A stretch of DNA of 64,000 bases from Andrena cerasifolii (Eukaryota; Arthropoda; Insecta; Hymenoptera; Andrenidae), in assembly GCF_050908995.1 (NCBI RefSeq), contig NC_135126.1, forward strand, positions 682,001 to 746,000, read 5' to 3'. Made by a program: the position numbers and the translations under genes. Positions 31,800 through 43,586 of this stretch are shown here, piece after piece. Below the pieces are notes generated by a model, which searched no databases, was not told the origin of the DNA, and was given only the letters and a program-made list of their open reading frames with translations. Within the stretch, counting starts at the first letter, position 1. Each line of letters opens with the position of its first letter.

Positions 31800-34700
31800 A
31801 ACCGTGAAGAATTTGAAAAATCTTAAGACTCTTCAACATGCCAATACACTTTACTACACACATACAAAAACTCGATCATATCGAACTCTTTCAGATTGTA
31901 TACACTAAACCACTTTCAACAACTAACAACTCTTTCAAACTAGAATGAAGCGATACTCAACCCTCCCACATATAGAATCCATCGGGCTCGATCCATGAAA
32001 CTACTCAGTAAGCTAAAAAGTGCAACCCCAACAGGCAACGTTTAATTTTCACAACGTCCACTCCTCCCACCCCCTGTCCAGCGACGGGAACATAGGGAAG
32101 AGAAACATTTTTGCGTAACGAAGGCTGAAGGCCCCCCGTGCTCTCATCCCGGCGCATTAAAACTGGCTAAACCACCGGGAAATCGCGGGAGCCGCGGCCC
32201 GTGCCCGTAAAAATCGCGCCAGTGGCCCCGAAAGGGTTGATGCACAATCAAGAAGTTCCGACCCGTTGTTCCGGCGGAAAGACAGGCTGCGAAGGATCCT
32301 TCCGCCGAGGGGAAAAGTCAGCGGGAGGACCAGCAACGAACAAGGGGGTGGCGAGGCCAAGGGCGGGTGGAGTTGCGGGGTAAGAGGGGCTGGGAAGAAT
32401 AACTGACTAGTTATTCTTCCGGCTGGCCTGTCCTATACTTTTAGCTATTACTCGCTTCGAGGGAGATGCATTCCGCCGGCTCCTCCTGGCCTCACTCATC
32501 TCTAATTACAAATCAGAAACAACCCGGTGCACCTTCGCCCCAATCATCCCTCCCCCCTGCTCTCTCTTCGTTCTCATTTCCCGTTCGTTTCTCAGCCCTG
32601 CGACCACCTTCTCGGCTCCTCGCGACCGCCACGCTAACGTTCTCCATTTTCTTCCGTAACCAGTCCCCCTCTCCAAGGGAGTATCGTACCCTCTCTTCAC
32701 TCCCCACACCCTCTGTTTTTGTTCCATCGACATTTTCCATCGGTTTTGTCGTCCTCCCTCCGCGGCGATTTTTTACCCCCTCACGCTGATCCAGCCGGGG
32801 CCAAATTTTTTTCAGGGGTAATTTGCGCCGTTCGTTTCGACGCATTGGGTGCTCGTAAAACGGCCACTGTTTGTTAGTGAATTCTGATGGTTGTGGGGAT
32901 GAAATTCTGTTCGAGTCCAGTGGTTTCTTGATGGTACGCTGATTGTTGGTTGTCGCTTTGATTATTACTTGTACATTTCAAGTTTCAGATAATGTCTGCG
33001 TCGCACAGTGGGGCGAGAATGTTTATTTGGACATCGGCCAAAATTTGAAGGGTCGAAATTCTGTACTATAGCTTCGTTAAATATTTATTAAGTGTTCGAA
33101 GCATTAGAAAACACAAAGAAATAAAGTTTATATTCACATTAGGTTTGATCCAATTGTATACGAATCTGACCTTTATGAAAATTTCGGTCATTTTGTTTTT
33201 CACTTGCACCACCTTAAACAATTATTGCCTAAATCCTATTACTTCATAAGTTCTCAACATTTTACGTATTACTGTGTATTTTATGATTAATGATTTTGTA
33301 CAAACAAACATTCCGAATTAATTTGGATTTCATCGCTAAACAACTGTGCCTATAAAATAAAAATCCGTTGCACTCAATACTATAATAATTCAACTAATGA
33401 TTTAAAGTTTTGCTCAAAGTCGCCCAAGGTCTAAAATACCTGAATTTATCCTTTAATGGTAAGGTTTTAAAAAGCAGAAAAATTAGCTGCTACTAGCTAC
33501 GATTAATAAAATAAATCTAACGAAAACATTTCAGTTTATACGCATTTAGGCTAGCATTAACACATAATTAATTTTTAAATGTATATGTTGCTGTTCATAT
33601 TTGTAATAAAATTTTTATATTTCATAATGAACCGTGACTATAAGTCATACTTAATAATTTTGGTACGGTATGTGCGAAAAACGGTTAAAAAAAAATGTAT
33701 TAAAAAAAAAATTTATAAAAAAAATTTACAAGGTTTTTTTTTAACGCGGAGACATCTTCAAAATGCACCTCGACGCCTCCAGAAGGGAATCTCCCTTGGA
33801 CGCCACGGTAGTGTGGGATTTTTACCCACTAAAACCCCACGGCCACTATGAAATTTTTAATAATTTACATGCAAATATCTTTAATATTAAGGCCCATTGG
33901 CAAAAACGCTCGGACACCTATTTACTTATTTTCGACATAGATCCAGCGTGCGAAAGCTCATAAAAATCGGTGTCTATCTCATGGTGTCCCACCCTTGATA
34001 GTCGTAGAAAGCCCAGAAGGATTGCAACTTTTTATTTCCTAAATCTCAGTTATTCTACTTGACATGAATCGAAAGTGTGCAAATTTTTAGAATGAAAGCC
34101 CAAACCGTTTGGAAGTAATTACCGTGTCCAGTTATTGTCCTTACGTCGTCGCGCGGGCCCGCGTGAACCGCGATAGATTCAGCAGCAGCAATCTATCCCG
34201 AATTACCATTGATCCCCAATTACGCGCGAAAAGAAATAGAATCAACTTGGATGAGCAGCGGGAAATTGCCACTGCGCGCGCGCACGCACACGTGCCTGGA
34301 GACAATTAAAAGCAGGAACGACGGAGTAAGCCTCGGATGGGAAGCCCGGGATAGGAAATATGTTGAGCAGCCCGTGAAATTCAATCGGGCGCATAACGAA
34401 ATGTAATAAAGACCGACGCTGAGACTCGCGCGCCATCCGTCCCTCGGAAACTCCCCGCAGTAGCCAGGCCAGTGTGCGACGATCCCAGCGCGAGACAGTT
34501 CGGGGCGTCTCGGATATCGAGGCCCCTGGTTCCCAGTTCGAAAACGAATTTACCGGAGGACAGGCTACTCCGGGAAACCGTTCGACCTTCGATACAACGA
34601 GGTTCCCCAGCTACCAAAGAACTGGAAGTACTTATCAAGTTGTGGAGGGCTCGCAGTTCCACGAGACCCGCGTTCTAGCCCCACCCTTTCCCATCCCCGT

Positions 34701-36170
34701 TCACCTTTTTCCTTCTCCCACCCCGGCCGGGCAAAATTACCTACTTCCACGGAGCTATCGGGATCGAGCCCGCGGAGAAAACGGATTTTCACACTTTGCC
34801 ATTATGCAAATTTCTTTTAAAAAGAAACTACGCCTGCGGGGAGACCGGCTGTATCGGGGGCCGAGCGGCGGGGGTGGAGGGCGTGAGTCTGTTCTAAGAG
34901 ACCCGGAAAGGCCGGACGGGGATATCGTTGCGTAACCAGGGGTGGGGGGGGGGGGGAGAAAGAAATATTCCGATAACGCCGCGGGCCCAGAGGAATTCTG
35001 CCAGGGCGTCGAGGCCCCTGACCCACGGCTGGCCGACGTTCGAACCTCCTGTCGTTTAAATGCCGCTGCGTAGCCGCGAAATGCCGGATAAACCGCAACT
35101 CCGCTCGAAAGTCCGGCGTGGTTTTGTTTCCTTCGGTGCTCATTTGCCGCGTCTGCCCTATTCCACCGCGAGACTTCAATGGCAGGCATCGATTCTGACG
35201 CGCCCTCGCCGGACTTGCCCGACTGTCCGTCCCCGGTATCGGTGTCCGACAGGGCTATTATTAATTTTTCCGACTGACGGAGGCGCCGGGCAACGGCCGG
35301 CCCGATTAATGAGCAGGGCGACGACGAAATTCCCGATGAGCCGCGATCGTCTGCCACTGTTCCTCTTCTTTTTTACCCCGACGTCCCCTCTATTAGCGGC
35401 GGCTGTGAATTTAGTCGTGAAGCTTCGAGAGCTCGCTCTACTCCAGACACACTAATTGCGGGAAATTATATACTGGATGCCCGTTCTCATACGCTATCCG
35501 CGTTTTTCTTGTGGCTCGTTATTTAGGCAGAGATTGATGAATTGTAATTAGCTGCTCGTGGCTCTGCAAGTGCGATGGAGTGTAATGGGGAAGGTTACCA
35601 TCGATTCTTTAGTCCGTGGAATAAGTGTAAGGGAAATGGGTGGAGGAGACGTTAGCCGTGTCTATCGGGCTGTCCCGTTTAAATTAGACCACGGTTACAC
35701 GTAGCAACAGAGCTTACCGCTGTCCGGGGTCCAACCGTAATTCCTTTTCCTATCTGGGTCGCTCGATTTTTGCTCCGACTTGCCGATCTCGCTGAGGTTC
35801 GACTGGAATTTATTACCTGCAAGCAAAATAGACGCCCGATCTAAATGAAACTTGACACACAATGAAACTGCGAAATTACATAGGCTGTGGGTGGGCCGGG
35901 GCGTGTATATATCGAGCTGGACGGCGTCTGTTTTAAATGAAAATATGGCCGCCACGAAATTAAATGCAAATGTCTTGAAAGTTTCGACGGGGAATGGAAC
36001 GGTGGCTCGCGTTTTGCCCCTTCGATTACTGTAGCAGTTACAAGCGTGAACAAATCCAATCGGTGTTCCAGACTGTTTCTTTAACTTGGGAAACGCGTTT
36101 GATATTAGCAGGAGTCTTTCATTGTGTCAGTTCCTTCTTTTTTATGTAGGGACTATGTTTGCAGTTTTCT
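31800..36170. other. No gene recognised; GC-rich islands
   Basis: GC-rich blocks at 32050-32880 and 34100-36060 surround an AT-rich block (33050-33760). Reading frames up to 200 residues exist on both strands over the same bases (for example 34755-35357 minus against 34474-34935 plus), as expected from GC-rich non-coding DNA, and none shows a domain. A run of 13 G lies at 34944-34956. These islands could hold promoters or non-coding exons, but nothing in the sequence proves it. Confidence 0.45.
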
Positions 36171-36180
36171 AGGAAGAAAC

Positions 36181-36415
36181 TAGAGTTGGGCATTAAATAA
36201 ATGTAAAATTATTTAAATAACGGATCGAATAAAATAAAAGTTATTTTTACTTTAGATAACGTTAGATTATTCCATGAATAAAGTTAATTTTTTTATTTGA
36301 TGTGAATTTACTCGACTAACTCAGGTTAACTTTATTCGACACACGACGAATAATATTTTTTAACTTTTGTTCGCTATTCGAAATATTATTTAAATAAATA
36401 TTTTACTCGTCCCTG
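36181..36415. mobile_element. Short hAT MITE (CAGAGTTGGGCA family)
   Basis: 235 bases starting TAGAGTTGGGCATTA and ending CGTCCCTG, flanked by near-identical 8-bp duplications GAAGAAAC (36173-36180) and GAGGAAAC (36416-36423). The interior is only ATTTAAATAA and TTATTCG words, so it is essentially two fused ends. It is the smallest of four related insertions. Confidence 0.75.
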
Positions 36416-36639
36416 GAGGAAACTAATTGAAGGGTTTGGTGCAATAAGGGGACTAGCGCTTGAAAATGCGAAAAATTATTGTCCAAATGTTAAAAAAGTA
36501 ATTTAATAAAACTATATTTTAATATAGCGATATATGTAAATCTTGCGCGCCACTAACAATCAGCAGCCGCGTATAATGCGCTAGTTAGCAGTCTTAGCAC
36601 TCGCGTTGACTGTTGGTGGCACGCGAGATTTATATATCC

Positions 36640-37445
36640 CCATATAAAACTTCAAAAAAGTAAAAAAATATACGCCAAGTACATGAAATCAAATAAATCA
36701 CAAAAGAATAGAAGATAATAATAATTAGAATATAAAAAAAGATGTGAAATCAAAATGAGCTGCAAGTACATAGAGGTGTTTTCCAATTGCGCTTAAGATG
36801 ACACAACGACATATACACAGCTAAAATGCTGTGTACATACATTCCATTACCCATATCGCGGATATTTTAATAATGCGAAGATAAAATGTAACATCTAGAC
36901 ATTTGCCTAGATGTCCGCGACCTGGAAGTCAAATACTTGGCGTGGCCAGGCAAGGTATTCTCAGATCATCAATACGCATACCTTCCCTCTCGCAGGCTTT
37001 CAAATAATTTGCCAATTTAAAACTCTGACAATATGAGTACATTTTCATTATATTGCGTTTTAAAATAATTCTAAGATCATTCATCGACACCGATACCTTT
37101 CCTCTCACAAGCTTTCAGATAATTTGTCAATTTAAAACTCTGCCAATATGAATACACTTTCATTATTTTGCGTCTTTAAATAATTCTTATTCATCAACAC
37201 CTTGACCTTGCCTGGTCGCGCCAAGTATTTGACTTCCAGGCCGCGGACATCTAGGCAAATGTCTAGATGTTACATTTTATTTTAAGCGCAGTTGGAAAGC
37301 ACCTTTATGTACTTGCAGCTCATTTTGATTTCACATCTTTTTTTTATATTCTAATTATTATTATTTTCTATTCTTTTGTCATTTATTTGATTTCATGTAA
37401 TTGGTATAATTTTTTTTACTTTTTGAAGTTTTTTTATGGGGATCT
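36640..37445. repeat. Foldback (palindromic) repeat, copy B
   Basis: About 400-base arms. The left arm carries CATATAAAACTTCAAAAAAG, TGAGCTGCAAGTACAT, TAACATCTAGACATTTGCCT and CAAATACTTGGCG. The right arm carries them inverted (CGCCAAGTATTTG, AGGCAAATGTCTAGATGTTA, ATGTACTTGCAGCTCA, TTTTTGAAGTTTTTTTATGG). It is larger than copy A (1868-2385), which lacks the CATCTAGACATTTGCC part. Confidence 0.78.
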
Positions 37446-37684
37446 CACTTCTTTTTACAAAGATAATTTGGAGAGCAAATGACTTCATATAATTTTTAAT
37501 ATTATATTTATTATTATCTTCTATTTTTTGTGATTTATTTGATAATACTCTTTTTCGTCCTCGACTTTTTTGTGTATGTATTTGGCTTATTTTTTTACTT
37601 TTCTGAAGTTTTTTGGGGGGAGCTCACTTCTTTTTACAAAGATAATTTGCGTAGGGAATGATTTCAGATAATTTTTAATATTAT
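37438..37684 (+). repeat. Direct duplication at the foldback's right edge
   Basis: TCACTTCTTTTTACAAAGAT followed by AATTTG and AATTTTTAATATTATA occurs at about 37444-37510 and again at about 37625-37684, about 181 bases apart. Each is preceded by a GAAGTTTTTTnnGGGGA word, so an outer foldback segment has been duplicated. Confidence 0.65.
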
Positions 37685-37722
37685 AAATTACAAATTATCA
37701 TGGGACAGAATTAAGGATAAAT

Positions 37723-37724
<2 letters not shown>

Positions 37725-37766
<42 letters not shown>
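37725..37766. repeat. (TA)n microsatellite
   Basis: About 40 bases of pure TA dinucleotide. It lies at the position corresponding to the much longer TA array at 4301-4476 in copy 1, just before the shared TTCAAATTT block. Confidence 0.9.
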
Positions 37767-37768
<2 letters not shown>

Positions 37769-38809
37769 CCTCAGATTAGTTACAAATAAAAAACAGTTTG
37801 ATGATATTCAAACATGTCGCAATTCAAATTTCGGCAACTTACCTTGTGTTTGAGACTGCATTTTGGTTGCAATTCAATGGTACAACGATACATATTTGTA
37901 AAAACACGTTTATAACTTCGTTATAACTTGACGGTAAGCTGTCAAAATTTGGAGTAGACTGCATAGTGAAGATAGCGATTGACGAACGAAACATGTGTTA
38001 GTTTCTGTTGGCTGAAGGTGTGCGTGTAACGCGTATACGTATTATGTTGACGAAAAAATTTCTTGGAGAAGACGAAGAAAAATCTTAAAATTTCCAACTG
38101 ATCGATGAGACGATATTATGATATCTCTGTTATGCGCGGACCGATTTTATTGAAATTGGTCTTATTCGAAAGCTTATATGCGGTTTACATAAGAAAAATG
38201 CCTTTAAATTTAGGAAATATTGCAGGCGTGATGAGATATTAATGAAATAAGTTTCAGGTTAGGTTGGAATAGACCGGCGACGAGTAAATGATAGCGGTAG
38301 CGACAGTCGACATATACAGGGTGTCTTTTCTGTACTTTTGCTTTCCTGTACTTGGCGTCGAGACGCTACCGCGTCTCTAGATATCCCCATATTTTCTACA
38401 ATTATTTATCAATTATTAATCAGTGTGAAAATTAGTGAAAATCCTTCTTGTATATTAAGGAAATACTTTGTCGCTCCAAATTATATGTATCTCAAATTTG
38501 CGTCGATACTTTTTAACAGCGAACGTTGAAAAACATGAGTTCTCTGTCCAGCATTACTTATTAATTAAATATTATTACATTTTTTTTTATAAGGATTTTC
38601 CATTAATATTTACTTCAGTAATTGTAATGATTGGATAAACAAATTGTAAATAGAAAAAGAAATGTGTGTCGTGAAGAGCTTTACAACGTTATATATTTTA
38701 AAATACAGTTTAACAACATTTAATTTTCCAGGATTCTTTAGCGTTTGGACAATAATTTTTCGCATTTTCGAGCACTAGTCTCCTTATTGCATCCGACCCT
38801 TCAATTCAT

Positions 38810-39848
38810 GTTATTTTACATACAGTAGGTTGTCTATCAGGCTACTGTTAATGCTAGCATCTGCAGTGGGGAATAATGTGGTCAGTAGTATAGGTCAACG
38901 ATAAGTCAGCCAGATACGGTTGAGGAGTGTAGTTACAGAATGTGATAATATTTTATAGATTCTAGGAAGTGATTTATATTCAGATGTCAGATACTAGGGA
39001 TAATGCGCCTTTAAAGTAATCGCGAAATAAAGCAGAGAGATGGGACGTAAAGTTGCGAATAATTTTGGGTGATTTTCGTAACAATTTGTCGCTTGATCTC
39101 AGTACCTAATTCATTTTATACCAATTGTAGCATCGACCCGTTGCATTTTCGATACTAAAATTTTTCATCCGACAGGCGAGATGTTTGTTACACGCGCGTT
39201 CGAGAACGCTGAAAATTGAGACGAGAGCGAATGAAACGCGAGACGTTAAATTGTTACCATCGTTGGAATTGAATTACATGTGTGTACACGTTTCAAAACG
39301 GAAAACGTGACGGGAGTAAAATTACTCGTTCGGTTGGATATATTTTGAATTATCCTTTCTGCTGGTGATATCGCTCGTTGTGTTATTATACCAATAAACG
39401 ACTATTACTGTTCTTGTCTAACAGAGAATAATATCGTGAGACCGTAGCCAAAGTTTAATAATAATTTAATTTCCGCCACTGCACAAATAAAGCGTGCCCC
39501 TTTTCAATAACTCTAGACTTGATTAATTTTCGAATTTTCTGTTTGATAAATATCACTATTCATTATATCTGTAGTTAATTAACGATTGTTATTCTCTCTC
39601 TTGCAACTGAAAAGCTTGAAATCTCATTGAAATTGAAGAGATTTTATTCCAACAGTTATTTAAAGTAACACTTTCCAACACGTAAATTTTTTATCAGAAA
39701 AGATTTTGGGTTATTTTCCCCTACAACGACGTACACCCCTATTTCCAAAATAAAGACTCCCATTAAACGAAACTAACGAAACCATCCAAATACGATTCCA
39801 GTCACTAGATGCTATCTCCCCGAGCGTGGAACCTGCTCCACAGACCAA
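38810..39848. other. No gene recognised
   Basis: AT-rich unique-looking sequence between two element clusters. No long reading frame with a domain and no paired repeat ends were seen. Confidence 0.5.
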
Positions 39849-40260
39849 TATCCAGCCAGGGATGGGCATTATCTAGATAAAAAGTGATTGAAATAACATT
39901 TCAAATGAAGAGACTTCATCCTTTTCCGTTATTCTAAGATCGAATAAGTTAATATCTTTATTTAAAGCGCCAGATATGAAGCTGGTTATTCGAAGATCTT
40001 TCACCTTGGGTTTTGAATTACGGTTCAACTTTCATTATATCCTTATACTAGAAGATCGAATAACCGGCGAGAGCCTTTGCGGGCCGACCCGCGCGCGGTC
40101 GCCGTTGCTCGGCCATGTGTCATCGATTCTACAGAGTCTGAACTTGTTTATTTCTCATCGTATGAATAAGGAGGGGACACCAATGGATTCCTGGCATTCT
40201 CCCGATTACTTAGACAGAAAATAATTTAAATCGGACTATTTTAACGAAACGGGCTTATAA

Positions 40261-41534
40261 GGGGACTAAGGTCGAAGCCAGATATATTGGCTGGTGAATT
40301 CGTTATCGCGTGCAGCGATCGAGGAGAAATGAAGCACCACCACCTGACGATCGTGGATTTGTCAGTTGGAGTTGCCTCGCAGGGTATGGTGGGGTATCGG
40401 GAACGCTGCTCGGCTCCGCCTGAACGAAACCGTGTGGCTGTTGTTTATTCTTAGCGCAGTAGTTGTGTGCGTTACGAAGATATGCTTAGCCCAATACGAG
40501 ATGAAGCTATTGAGAAAGAATCAATGTTCTGACCAATAGAGCTCCTGATTTTTTTCGGAGCTAACGCACACCTATTCTGATGTGTGTATTTCTACGCTAA
40601 GAGCTCGGTTTGGCCTACACACCAAAAGCTTGGCGCTATCCCCACCACTTCTGATTCACTCTTGTTCTGGGAAGGTGAAAGCGAGATGGAACGAGAGCGA
40701 GTCAGAAAATGTTCAGAAAAGGAGCACCGAGGTAGGAAAACGGTGTGGTGGGAGAATACCCCTCACGAAACTCACCGGCCAATATATCTGGCTTCGACCT
40801 TAGGCAGTCAGATCGCTCGAAAATCAAGAATTTTTTGCGAATTAATTACAAGGAGATGAATACAAATTGTGTCTAGTACTTTTGAGTAATGTTTGTTAAT
40901 ACTATAAACAGTAAAAAAATAATTATTTGAATAATATATACATATGTATGACAGCGCTACAGTTGCCTGATACATAGGTGTTTTTCCTGGAGCCGCGGTA
41001 GTTTTGCAGTGATTCTGGCCGTAAGAAATTGAATTGTGAAATTCCCCTGAAATTTGCCCTGATCCCCATTCTGCCCTTAACCTATTGAAAAAGAAAAAAA
41101 ATCAAAATTATAAAAATGGCGGCTGTAAAACGGAAAATTTTAAAAAAGCTTGATTTTTCGTCAAGGAAAAGAGCTATTTTATTTTTTTTTTGTTAAAGCA
41201 GACGTTTTCATAGACTTACGCGTAGGTTCAGGTCGTGACTAGACATGTTTCACATATGCTGAATTTTTTTCAAAACGACTTTTACCTCCGTTTTTTCGCA
41301 ATCACTGCAAAACGAAGAGGAAATCTGATTCCGAGAAAAGCTCGTTTAAAGTTTCGAAAGAGGAATTAGTCTACTTGCGTGCGCGCAGAAACGGTTTATA
41401 ACGCGCTTGACCTTTTCGGCTGTAAAATCCTTAATTTTGCGACTTTTAACATAAGCCAAGCGGCATTTTACTCGGGAAGGGTGGTACTTTCGAAAAATAC
41501 AACAAAAAAATCGAGTTTCTGACTGCTAGTCCCC
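40261..41534. mobile_element. TTAA element with GGGGACTAGGCAGTC ends
   Basis: The right end (41325-41534, inverted) reads GGGGACTAGCAGTCAGAAAC and matches the arms of the MITE at 58343-58869, including ATGCCGCTTGG. The left end GGGGACTA is cut by a TA-flanked MITE and resumes at 40801 as TAGGCAGTCAGATCGC. TTAA flanks the right side (41535-41538); the left flank TTATAA is imperfect. The hAT relative has the empty site GGCTTTAAAATCAGC at about 18868. It is non-coding. Confidence 0.65.
40269..40800. mobile_element. TA-flanked MITE (AGGTCGAAGCCAG ends)
   Basis: 532 bases from AGGTCGAAGCCAGATATATT to its complement AATATATCTGGCTTCGACCT, flanked by TA (40267-40268, 40801-40802). Removing it restores the GGGGACTAGGCAGTC end of the surrounding TTAA element, which proves the TA duplication. 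The interior includes a 130-base segment (40582-40722) shared, inverted, with 57598-57735. TA targeting suggests the Tc1/mariner/pogo group. Confidence 0.78.
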
Positions 41535-41878
41535 TTAATTCTGCATACAATTTTTCACGTACTTTCCTTAATTATGGTCCGAATTATATAATTTTTTAGG
41601 CCTTTTTCATCGGGAAGACATAAGGAAACGATTGGTAATACTTTTATCAACACTTATCAGAAACATGAACATTTTATCTGGCCCGTCAGTTTTATTGCTC
41701 TCGGCTGTCAACGGGCGGTCTACTACCTAGGGCCCGAAGGTCCTCGCTCGCAGCCAGGAAGCAAAACAGTGGGGTGAGTAGGACTTTGCCGATAATCCGA
41801 GCCCAAAGGTTTCACATGAGTCATGTAAGGAAATTACGTAAAAAATTTGTTTGCAGAATTGAAAGCCAGTTTCGTTAA

Positions 41879-42158
41879 CCCTTAACTGGTATACTGTTTT
41901 TGGCAAACGTGACTGGTATACTGGGGTCGTGGCAGACCCCAAATAAAAAAGGACACAGAAATTTGTAAAGTCGACACTAGAGCAACCACTATGAATATTT
42001 TCATCTTAGGTAATGTATAAAATAATAGAAGCGTAGAAAGTTAAACTATTATTAAAAAATTAATTAGAAATTCAGTTTACCAACTTAGACAACCGAAAAT
42101 TGTACATCGAACTTTGGGTGCTTGGGGTCACGAGCGACCCCAGGATACCAGTTAAGGG
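41879..42158. mobile_element. piggyBac-like MITE (TTAA-CCCTTAACTGG)
   Basis: 280 bases from CCCTTAACTGGTATACTG to its inverted partner CAGGATACCAGTTAAGGG, flanked by TTAA (41875-41878, 42159-42162). Just inside the ends are GGGGTCGTGGCAGACCCC and GTCACGAGCGACCCC. The intact site (TTTTAACGAAAC) is present in the left hAT arm at about 40238, so the insertion is proven. TTAACCC ends are typical of piggyBac elements. Confidence 0.8.
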
Positions 42159-42261
42159 TTAAAAATAGTCCGATTTAAATTATTTTCTGTCCAATTAATC
42201 GGGAGAATGCCAGGAATCCATTGGTGCCATTCATATTGGCACGATGAAAAATAAACAAATT

Positions 42262-43316
42262 ACCCCTATTACTTAAATAATGTGTTGCTTAGGGAAGTAT
42301 CTTAGGTAATCGGTCTTGGAGTCTACATAACACCCTGCTTTGACTTCAGGCTTCATTATGCGCGCTGTACTAATACGGCCACGAGAACCGTAGGGTTTAT
42401 CTCCAGGTTTGCTAGACATTTTAGAAACATTGAAACCCTGAAGCTTTTGTACGTTGCCCTTGTCAGGCCCCAGGTCGAATATGCATCGGTCACTTGGAGT
42501 CCTAGGCATGCGAAATTTATAAAATCAGTAGAAAGGGTGCAACACAGATTTTTGAGGCTCGCCTCACGCACGCTGGGCAATCCTGTGGATAGAACCACCG
42601 ACCATGATTATCGCCCTGCACTTGCATCCCTTAAGTTAGCCACTCTTGAGGATCGAAGGCATATTGCGGACATGATATTTCTCTACAAGATTATCAATGG
42701 CCTTATAAGTTGTCCTGGCTTGCTGACCTTGGTTATGTTTAATGCTCCGGTGAGGAACTTGCGGTCAAGGCTCCTCTTTGTCTCGAGATTACGGAACTAT
42801 CTGTATTATGCGCGCGACCCTATTAATAGAGCGATGATTATTGCGAACCAATATTTCAGCTGTATGGACCCCTTTCTGGGCTCCCTTAATTCGTTTAGGA
42901 CGCTACTTTATAGGCATGTTATGGACCTACACGTTGTTACTTAGTTTATCATTTTAGGTATAAGTAGTATGCTCACTTATGTATTAATTATTGCTTAGTA
43001 GTGCTCAGACTCTGTACATTCAACTTGTCTTCTTTTTCTTTTGTATACCATGGGAATTCCTGTTTAATAAATACTAATAATAATGTAAAACTTAATATGT
43101 TTCGGTTTGAAACAGACTTTACCTCACTTACATAGAGAAGGTATATATTTATTATAACGAGTATATGATACAATAAAGAGAAACAAAAATAAGGAGCTCT
43201 ATTTCTTACGGCCACGTGCAGGATCGTGTCTTAACTGTACTGCCTACTTGGTCACTTATACTACGCCAGGTGTCGCTACATTCATAATACAAATGTATAT
43301 CTTAACAAATAATAAA
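42262..43316 (+). mobile_element. 5'-truncated LINE insertion in the hAT right arm
   Basis: The hAT arm is continuous up to AAACAAATT (42261) and resumes at ATTCAGACTCTG (about 43317), with a short AATT-type duplication. The inserted 1.05 kb contains the C-terminal part of an RT protein followed by about 370 bases of untranslated tail ending in AATAATAAAAAA, as expected for target-primed LINE insertions. Confidence 0.8.
42303..42944 (+). pseudogene. Jockey-like reverse transcriptase C-terminal part
   Basis: C-terminal connection domain of a non-LTR retrotransposon protein, downstream of the catalytic FADD box, which is not present. Visible words: GLGVYITPCFDFRLHYARC, TVGFISRFARHFRNIETLKL, YVALVRPQVEYASVTWSP, ERVQHRFLRLASRTLG and LEDRRHIADMIFLYKIINGL. 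The frame is open for about 210 residues from the truncation point to the stop after HVVT, so this copy is young compared with the one at 9780-11066; the two belong to different families. There is no ATG-initiated function: it is a dead-on-arrival insertion. Confidence 0.87.
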
Positions 43317-43586
43317 AAATTCAGACTCTGTAGAATCGATGACACATGGCCGACCGCGCGCGGGTCGGGCCGCAAAGGCTCTCGCCGGTTATTCGACCTT
43401 CTACTATAAAGATCCAATGAAAGTTGGACCGTTATTCAAAACCCAAGGTGAAAGGCCTTCGAATAACCAGCTTCATCTCTGGCGCTTTGAATAAAGATGT
43501 TAACTTATTCGAATAACGGATAACTGGAAAGTACCGTTTATCCAGATGTTATCTAGGTATTATCTTTGCCCATCTCTGTATCCAGC

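Larger units (their letters stand above)
36425..38806 (+). mobile_element. Unclassified inverted-repeat element, copy 2, carrying the foldback
   Basis: The inverted ends extend from AATTGAAGGGT (36425) through GCAATAAGGGGACTAGCGCT, and on the right from 38806 back through the complement of GCAATAAGGAGACTAGTGCT. It shares 37780-38390 and the right end with copy 1 at 2556-5245. The left part has a hairpin (36540-36630, GCGCGCCACTAAC against TTGGTGGCACGCG). The foldback occupies the middle. There is no recognisable transposase and no clear target duplication. Confidence 0.6.
39857..43578. mobile_element. hAT element (CAGAGTTGGGCA family) with 0.4-kb inverted ends and nested insertions
   Basis: The ends are CAGGGATGGGCA (39857) and TGCCCATCTCTG (ending 43578), flanked by perfect 8-bp duplications TATCCAGC (39849-39856, 43579-43586). 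The terminal inverted repeat is about 400 bases: 39857-40255 on the left. On the right the same sequence is split in three by a piggyBac-like MITE (41879-42158) and a LINE (42262-43316). A TTAA element (40261-41534) lies in the middle. 41545-41630 and other parts match the relative at 17109-19331. The right end also carries GGCCGACCGCGCGCGGGTCG. No transposase is visible. Confidence 0.85.

Noticed and set aside
34474..35455. Long overlapping frames on both strands (up to 200 residues)
   Set aside because: They cover each other on opposite strands, are rich in Arg, Pro and Ser as expected from GC-rich non-coding sequence, and show no recognisable motif.
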